Assembly: GCA_022711355.1 (NCBI GenBank) | Contig: JAKLFE010000048.1 | Coordinates: 1-34,479 of the forward strand | Origin: Spirochaetota bacterium | GTDB taxonomy: Bacteria; Spirochaetota; Spirochaetia; Treponematales; Rectinemataceae | Direction of reading: 5' to 3' | Length of the DNA: 34,479 nt | Shown here: piece by piece, positions 29,783 to 34,479 of the stretch | Numbering within the stretch: position 1 is the stretch's first letter | How the letters are laid out: every line of letters starts with the position of its first letter | Position numbers and translations under genes: made by a program | Notes under the pieces: generated by a model | The model's database searches: none | Told to the model about the DNA's origin: nothing | What the model saw: only the letters and a program-made list of their open reading frames with translations

Positions 29783-31498
29783 GTGAAACGAATGGATTTC
29801 TCCGAACTCAAGCTGCATCCCGATCTGAAAAAAGGCCTCGACGAGGTCGGCTACGTGACCTGCACCCCCGTGCAGGAGATGGTCTTCGACCATGCATTCA
29901 AAGGCGAGGACATCTACGCCCAGTCCCAGACCGGCACGGGCAAGACCGCCGCCTTCCTCGTCTCCATCTTCCAGCGCATCATGACCGACGAGAGCCAGCG
30001 CAACCGCAAGGTCCTCATCCTCTCGCCCACCCGCGAGCTGGCGGTCCAGATCGAGGGCGAGGCCGAGCGCCTGGGCAAGTACCTGCCCATCACGGCCGGC
30101 GCCTTCTACGGCGGCGTCAGCTACGGGCCCCAGGTCGACATGCTCCGCTCCAACGTGCAGATGATCATCGGCACCCCCGGCCGCATCCAGGACCTCGTCA
30201 ACCAGGGCAAGATGCTCCTCAAGGACGTGGGCTTCCTCGTCATCGACGAGGCCGACCGCATGTTCGACATGGGCTTCATCGACGACCTGCGCAAGCTCAT
30301 CCGCTACCTCCCCCCGACCGGCCAGCGCCAGACCTTCCTCTTCTCCGCGACCCTGGGCCTGCGGGTGAAGGACCTGGCCTGGGAGTACATGGACCGGCCC
30401 CACGAGGTCGCCATCGAGCCCGAGCACGTCACCGTCGACCTCGTGACCCAGGAGCTCTACCACGTGGGCAACCACGAGAAGTTCAGCCTCCTCTTGGGGA
30501 TCCTCGACCGCGAGCGGCCCGACAGCGCCCTCATCTTCTGCAACCAGAAGTTCATGGTCGAGGAGATCGCGCGGCGCCTCAAGGTCAACGGCGTCGACTG
30601 CGAGTTCATCATGGGCGACCTTCCCCAGGCCAAGCGCCTCGAGGTCATCGAGCGGCTCAAGGCCGGCGAGATCAAGATCCTCGTCGCAACCGACGTGGCC
30701 GCCCGCGGCCTCGACGTCGAGGCCCTCGACCTCGTGGTCAACTACGACCTCCCCGACGAGGCCGAGTCCTACGTGCACCGCATCGGCCGGACCGCCCGCG
30801 CGGGCAAGGCCGGCAAGGCCGTCTCCTTCGCCTGCGAGAAGTTCGTCTACAACCTGATGGCCATCGAGCGCCTCCTCGGCTCCAAGATCCCGGTCATGCC
30901 CTTCGACACGGCCCTCCTCCTCCAGGACCGGAGCTCGGGCATGCGCTTCGGCCACACCCGCGACTACGACCGCGGCCGGGGCCCCCACGAGGGCCGCGGC
31001 GGCCGCCCGGGCGACCGCCGCCCCGCCCCCCGCGGCTCCCCCCGCGGCGGCGAGCGGCGCAGGCCCGCCGACGATCGGGGCGGCGCCAGGACCCAGCGGC
31101 CCGAGCGCGTCCCGGCGCGGACTCCCGAGCGCGCGGGGACCGAGGGCCGACCGGCCTCCGGGCGCGGCGACAATCCCTACGCCCAGACCCAGGACGAGCG
31201 GCTCCGCGGCTACAAGGAGCGCTACGGCCAGGGCGAGCGGCAGGAGGGCCAGGCTCCCTCCGGGCGCTCAGGCGGCGGGCGCGGCAAGGACCGGCGCCCC
31301 GCGGAGGGCGCCGCCCAGGGCGGCCGCCAGGCCGGGGGGCGCGCGCCCTCGGGCCGGCAGGGCCCCGGCGGCCAGCAGGGCCGCGGCCAGGGTCAGGGCC
31401 AGCGCGGCCAGGGCCAGCAGCAGCGCAAGCCCGCCGCGGCGGCCCCCGCCAAGCCGGGCCTGCTCGCCCGCATCAAGGGACTATTCAAGCGCGGTTAA
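29783..31498 (+). CDS. DEAD-box ATP-dependent RNA helicase with long disordered tail
   Basis: 571 residues. All helicase motifs are intact: Q motif (TCTPVQ), I (AQSQTGTGKT), Ia (PTRELA), Ib (TPGRIQD), II (VIDEADRMFD, near 153), III (SAT), IV (LIFCNQK), V (ATDVAARGLDV) and VI (YVHRIGRTARAG). The core ends near 385. About 185 residues follow that are very rich in Arg, Gly, Gln and Pro (RGRGPHEGRGGRPGDRR, GGQQGRGQGQGQRGQGQQQ), likely disordered and RNA-binding. The protein ends with a short amphipathic segment KPGLLARIKGLFKRG that may bind membrane or a partner. It unwinds RNA in ribosome assembly, decay or cold adaptation. The start is GTG at 29783, or ATG three codons on; neither has a good ribosome binding site. 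Confidence 0.92.
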   Translation: MKRMDFSELKLHPDLKKGLDEVGYVTCTPVQEMVFDHAFKGEDIYAQSQTGTGKTAAFLVSIFQRIMTDESQRNRKVLILSPTRELAVQIEGEAERLGKYLPITAGAFYGGVSYGPQVDMLRSNVQMIIGTPGRIQDLVNQGKMLLKDVGFLVIDEADRMFDMGFIDDLRKLIRYLPPTGQRQTFLFSATLGLRVKDLAWEYMDRPHEVAIEPEHVTVDLVTQELYHVGNHEKFSLLLGILDRERPDSALIFCNQKFMVEEIARRLKVNGVDCEFIMGDLPQAKRLEVIERLKAGEIKILVATDVAARGLDVEALDLVVNYDLPDEAESYVHRIGRTARAGKAGKAVSFACEKFVYNLMAIERLLGSKIPVMPFDTALLLQDRSSGMRFGHTRDYDRGRGPHEGRGGRPGDRRPAPRGSPRGGERRRPADDRGGARTQRPERVPARTPERAGTEGRPASGRGDNPYAQTQDERLRGYKERYGQGERQEGQAPSGRSGGGRGKDRRPAEGAAQGGRQAGGRAPSGRQGPGGQQGRGQGQGQRGQGQQQRKPAAAAPAKPGLLARIKGLFKRG

Positions 31499-31583
31499 GG
31501 GCCGAGCCGATCGCCGGCGGTTGCTAAGCGGGCCTTCCTCCATTACTCCTATAGGTAGATCCTATCGAGCGAGGGAGGCCCAC

Positions 31584-31766
31584 ATGAACCGCGGTTCGAA
31601 GAAGGCCCAGGCGGATACGCCGAGCGCCCAGACCATGGAGGCCGAGACCAGGCTCGCGGCCCAGAGGATCTTCGAAGAGCGCCGGGCCAAGGGCCTCGAG
31701 GGGGACGAGGTCTCCGACTGGCTCGAGGCCGAGGCCGAGGTCAAGAAGCGGCACAAGCTCGGCTAA
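31584..31766 (+). CDS. DUF2934-like small protein
   Basis: 60 residues, highly charged. The core AETRLAAQRIFEERRAKGLEGDEVSDWLEAEAEVKKRHKLG follows the DUF2934 pattern (an 'I-x-x-x-A-x-x-x-x-x-x-x-x-x-G-x-x-x-x-x-D-W-x-x-A-E' motif), seen in small proteins of unknown function. I chose the ATG at 31584 because GAGGGAGG lies 5 nt upstream; an earlier in-frame ATG at 31521 has no such site. The stop codon TAA overlaps the convergent uxuB stop by two bases. Confidence 0.65.
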   Translation: MNRGSKKAQADTPSAQTMEAETRLAAQRIFEERRAKGLEGDEVSDWLEAEAEVKKRHKLG

Positions 31767-33403
31767 GGCGCGGAAGCCCCCGCGCGGGCGGCGGCCCCGA
31801 GGTACTTCTCGAGGCTCCGCCGCACCGCCCCCTTTCCCGCGACCAGCTCCCCGAAGTAGCCCTCTATCCTCTCCCCAAGGCCCGCCTCGCAAAGGTCGAG
31901 GCCGAAGATGGAGGCGTCGGACAAAAGGGGCGCGAGGGCCTCGCGGAAGGGGCCCTTGTCGCCGAGCCCGATCCCGGCGAGGCGGGAGCGGGTGAAGCCC
32001 AGGAGGGGATCGGGGCTCGGCTCGAAGCTCCGGCCCTCGTCGTCCAGGCCCAGGAGGTAGCGGCACCAGCCCGCGAGGACCAGGGGGATGAAGACCAGGG
32101 AGCGGGCGCCCTCCCCTCCCCGGGCCCGGTAGGCCTTGATCGTCTCGCCGAAGCGGACCGCGAGCTTCTGCGAGGTGTCGGTGGCGATGCGCTGGGGCGT
32201 GTCGGGCATGAAGACGTTGGGGAAGCGCCGCTCGATCACCTCGCGGAGGAAGGCCTCCGGCGAGACGATCCCCGGGTCGGCGGCGACGGGCAGGCCCTCG
32301 GCGTAGCCCACCTGCTCCACGAGGGCCTTCAGGAGGGGATCGCCCATCTCCTCGTGGATCGAGGTGAAGCCCAAGAGGCAGCCGAAGATGGCCAGGCTCG
32401 TGTGGAGGGGATTGAGGCAGGCGCTCACCTTCATGCGCTCCATGAGCTCGACCCTGGCTCGGTCGGCGAAGATCACGCCGCCCCGCTCGAGGGGGGGCCT
32501 GCCGTTGGGGAAGGCGTCCTCGACGACGAGGTACTGGGCCTCCTCCGCGTTGACGAAGGGGGCGGTCCAGGTCTTCCGCGCGGTGACGACGATCTCCCGG
32601 TCCTCGAGGCCGGCCTTCCCCAGCTGGGCCGCGACCGACTCGTCGGGGCGGGGCGTGATCTTGTCGATCATGGTCCAGGGGAAGGCGACGCGGGCGGGGT
32701 CGGCCAGGTAGGCGGGGAAGCCGGCCGGCGCGAGGCCGGCGGCGGCCCAGGCCCCGGCGAGGGCCCGGAGCGAGTCGCCCAGGCGCTCCCCATTGCGCGA
32801 GCAGTTGTCCATGCTCACCAGGGCCAGGGGGAGGGCACCCGCCTCGTAGCGCTCGAGGCAGAGGGCGGCGGCCTTGCCCATGAGGCTCCGCGGGGCGGCC
32901 GGCCCACCTGCGGCGTCCGCCGCCGCGTCGGGGAGGTAGTTCCCCGCGGGGTCGCGGAGGACGTAGCCCTTCTCGGTGATCGTGAAGCTCGCCAGCTGGA
33001 GGCTCGGGGCGCGGAAGGCCTCGCGGAGGCGGGCCCAGTCGGGCGAGGAGGGGTCGGCGGCGAGGGCCTCGGCCACGGAGCCCACGACCTTCTTGCCGAT
33101 CGAGCCGTCCGCCCGGAGGGTCGCGAGGACGGAGAGGCAGTCGTAGGGGCGATAGGCGCGCTCGATGATCTCGCAGTCGAAGCCCTCGGCCACGACGATG
33201 CCCGCGGCCGCGGCGCCCGCGTTCAGGAGCTCCTGGTGGACCGCGGCGGGGAAGGCGCGGAAGATGTTGCCCGCCCCGAAGTGGACCCACTCCGGGGCCG
33301 CCCGGGTCCGCCGGGCGAGCTCGCGGCGGTCGAAGGCGGGCAGCTCGAAGCCGGCGGCCTCCCAGGCGGATCGATCGGAGATGGACTGGTCGTTGAGCCT
33401 CAT
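31763..33403 (-). CDS. uxuB: Mannitol dehydrogenase-family oxidoreductase, probably fructuronate reductase
   Basis: 546 residues, cytoplasmic. The N-terminal Rossmann motif is VHFGAGNIFRAF (41-51). The family's active-site signatures are seen in LVSMDNCSRNGE, FPWTMIDKITPRP, the KTWTAPFVNAE substrate region and ACLNPLHTSLAIFG in the C-terminal domain. Mannitol dehydrogenase, tagaturonate reductase and fructuronate reductase share this fold; the choice of fructuronate reductase rests on the adjacent uxuA and GntR genes. It would convert D-fructuronate to D-mannonate with NADH. The ATG overlaps the GntR stop by ATGA and has GAGGG upstream, so all three are one operon. Reads convergently into the DUF2934-like gene with overlapping stop codons. 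Confidence 0.87.
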   Translation of the reverse strand: MRLNDQSISDRSAWEAAGFELPAFDRRELARRTRAAPEWVHFGAGNIFRAFPAAVHQELLNAGAAAAGIVVAEGFDCEIIERAYRPYDCLSVLATLRADGSIGKKVVGSVAEALAADPSSPDWARLREAFRAPSLQLASFTITEKGYVLRDPAGNYLPDAAADAAGGPAAPRSLMGKAAALCLERYEAGALPLALVSMDNCSRNGERLGDSLRALAGAWAAAGLAPAGFPAYLADPARVAFPWTMIDKITPRPDESVAAQLGKAGLEDREIVVTARKTWTAPFVNAEEAQYLVVEDAFPNGRPPLERGGVIFADRARVELMERMKVSACLNPLHTSLAIFGCLLGFTSIHEEMGDPLLKALVEQVGYAEGLPVAADPGIVSPEAFLREVIERRFPNVFMPDTPQRIATDTSQKLAVRFGETIKAYRARGGEGARSLVFIPLVLAGWCRYLLGLDDEGRSFEPSPDPLLGFTRSRLAGIGLGDKGPFREALAPLLSDASIFGLDLCEAGLGERIEGYFGELVAGKGAVRRSLEKYLGAAARAGASAP

Positions 33404-34119
33404 GCTTCCCTCGCTAGCCGTCGCCGCGCGACGAAGTACTCGGGGTATTCCCCCCGCAGCCGCTCTTCCTCGACGAGGATCTTGGACAGGTGGGCGCGGA
33501 TGGCCCGCAGCGAGCCCTCCTCGTCGCCGGAGCGGACCAGGCCGAGGAGCTCCCCGTGCTCCCGGTGGATCGCCTCCGCGGTCTCGGGCCCGCGGAGGTT
33601 CAGGAGCCGGACGCGCCGGTAGTGCCCCGACATGCCTTGAACGAGGTCCCAGCACAGGCTCTTGCCCGCGGCCTCGAAGAAGACCCCGTGGAACTCGTCG
33701 TCCCCGTCGAGGAAGGCCCGGTAGTCGCCCTTCCCCATGCTCGCGCCCTGGGCGTCGAGGATCCCGCCGAGCCGGCGCAGGGAGGCCTCCGAGCGGAAGG
33801 AGGCCACGAAGAGTCCCAGCGCCTTCTCCTCGAGGCTCGCGCGGAGGAAGCGCTCCTCGTCGACCCGCTCCAGGTCGATGCGGGAGACCCTCGTCCCCTG
33901 CTGGGGGAGGATGTCGACGAGGGACTCCTTCGCGAGCCGGAGCAGGGCGTCGCGGAGGGGGGAGCGGCTCACGCCGAGCTCCTCGGCGAGGGCCTTGATG
34001 ACGAGCTCCTGGCCGGGGGCGAGCTCGAGGAGGAGGATGGAGCGGCGCAGCCGCAGGTAGAGGCGGTCGGAGATGGTCCGGGCGGCACCCTCCCCCTCCG
34101 CCTCGAGGATATCAAGCAT
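33400..34119 (-). CDS. GntR-family regulator with FCD domain (hexuronate operon)
   Basis: 239 residues. The winged helix-turn-helix covers about 14-80 ([62 protein letters not shown]), typical of the FadR subfamily. The C-terminal all-helical FCD domain includes [13 protein letters not shown] and [15 protein letters not shown], whose Asp/His residues hold a metal that contacts the effector. It lies between uxuA and uxuB, overlapping the first by 8 bp and the second by 4 bp. By analogy with UxuR and ExuR it should be a repressor released by fructuronate or mannonate. The operator would be beyond the right edge. Confidence 0.9.
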   Translation of the reverse strand: MLDILEAEGEGAARTISDRLYLRLRRSILLLELAPGQELVIKALAEELGVSRSPLRDALLRLAKESLVDILPQQGTRVSRIDLERVDEERFLRASLEEKALGLFVASFRSEASLRRLGGILDAQGASMGKGDYRAFLDGDDEFHGVFFEAAGKSLCWDLVQGMSGHYRRVRLLNLRGPETAEAIHREHGELLGLVRSGDEEGSLRAIRAHLSKILVEEERLRGEYPEYFVARRRLAREA

Positions 34120-34479
34120 GGGCGCGGGCCCGCGACTTGGCGACCGCCTCCCAGAGCCCGTTGAGGTAGGCGGCCCCGAGGGCCCGGTCGTAGAGCCCGT
34201 AGCCGGGCATTCCCGCCTCGTCCCAGATCATGCGGCCATGGTCGGGCCGCATCGGCCCCTCGAAGCCGATATCCTGGAGGGCCTCCACGATCGCGTGCAT
34301 ATCGAGGGAGCCGTCGGAGGAGAGGTGGGCCGCCTCCTCGAAGCGGCCCGGGCCGGTGTGCCTGATGTTCCGCAGGTGGGCGAAGTGTATCCGCCCCCGG
34401 AGGGAGCGGATGATGGCCGGCAGGTCGTTCCCGGGATTCGAGCCGAGGGAGCCCGTGCAGAGGGTCACCCCGTTGCGCG
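34112..34479 (-). CDS. uxuA: Mannonate dehydratase, C-terminal part
   Basis: Only the last 121 codons are in the window. The translation reads [18 protein letters not shown], then [55 protein letters not shown] and [21 protein letters not shown], matching the C-terminal third of UxuA (metal and active-site CTGSLG, HLRN and RPDHG). UxuA dehydrates D-mannonate to 2-keto-3-deoxygluconate, the step after UxuB. The frame is open to the right edge, so the apparent start at 34468 is not real. Confidence 0.93.
   Translation of the reverse strand, partial: RNGVTLCTGSLGSNPGNDLPAIIRSLRGRIHFAHLRNIRHTGPGRFEEAAHLSSDGSLDMHAIVEALQDIGFEGPMRPDHGRMIWDEAGMPGYGLYDRALGAAYLNGLWEAVAKSRARAHA

Noticed and set aside
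29750..30988. 412-codon minus-strand frame opposite the helicase
   Set aside because: Mirror frame; the plus strand has every DEAD-box motif.

Overview
This is a GC-rich bacterial window (by eye near 70 % G+C) with tightly packed genes, many stop/start overlaps, strong GGAGG-type ribosome binding sites and several GTG or TTG starts. I see no rRNA, tRNA, CRISPR array, insertion sequence or phage gene. The gene set (SlyX, split transketolase, GH94 cellobiose phosphorylase, an uxu cluster, FbpB-type fused ABC permease, LivK-type lipoprotein, a sigma-54 promoter) fits a Gram-negative saccharolytic bacterium. An uncultured high-GC spirochaete is my best guess, but nothing here proves the phylum.

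Layout: 1-185 (-) is the N-terminus of a branched-chain amino-acid-type binding lipoprotein, divergent from a YtcJ-like amidohydrolase (365-1969). A 420-bp AT-rich gap follows, holding a terminator, inverted repeats and a good -24/-12 promoter, then an Hsp20 chaperone gene (2392-2856) with a textbook terminator. A hybrid histidine kinase and an M29 aminopeptidase lie on the minus strand (2939-6330). Divergent from them is cellobiose phosphorylase (6506-8995), followed by a small DUF493-like gene.

The most unusual part is 9361-15401 (-): seven closely spaced genes read as SCP2-like B, class-III aminotransferase, transketolase N, transketolase C, SCP2-like A, VOC protein and TetR regulator. The first gene is preceded by a perfect 22-bp palindrome with the form of a TetR operator. 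I read this as an uncharacterised, self-regulated pathway on a hydrophobic or carrier-bound substrate. The function is inference.

Next on the minus strand come a dihydroorotate-dehydrogenase-like flavoprotein, an MscS channel, a CBS-ACT protein and a PHP phosphatase (15611-19318). The region 19415-29243 (-) is a LacI-governed locus: LacI, HAD hydrolase, an FbpB/AfuB-type fused permease, ATPase and binding protein, then a PfkB-type sugar kinase and a secreted GLUG-repeat/metallophosphoesterase fusion. Four sites with an (A)ACGTTTAAG core lie before lacI, inside the HAD gene and before the kinase gene, which ties the locus together. The parts suggest uptake and processing of a phosphorylated sugar or other organophosphate.

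From 29365 on: slyX, a DEAD-box RNA helicase with a long Arg/Gly/Gln-rich tail, a DUF2934-like small gene, and on the minus strand uxuA (partial), a GntR/FCD regulator and uxuB, a hexuronate catabolic operon running in from beyond the right edge.
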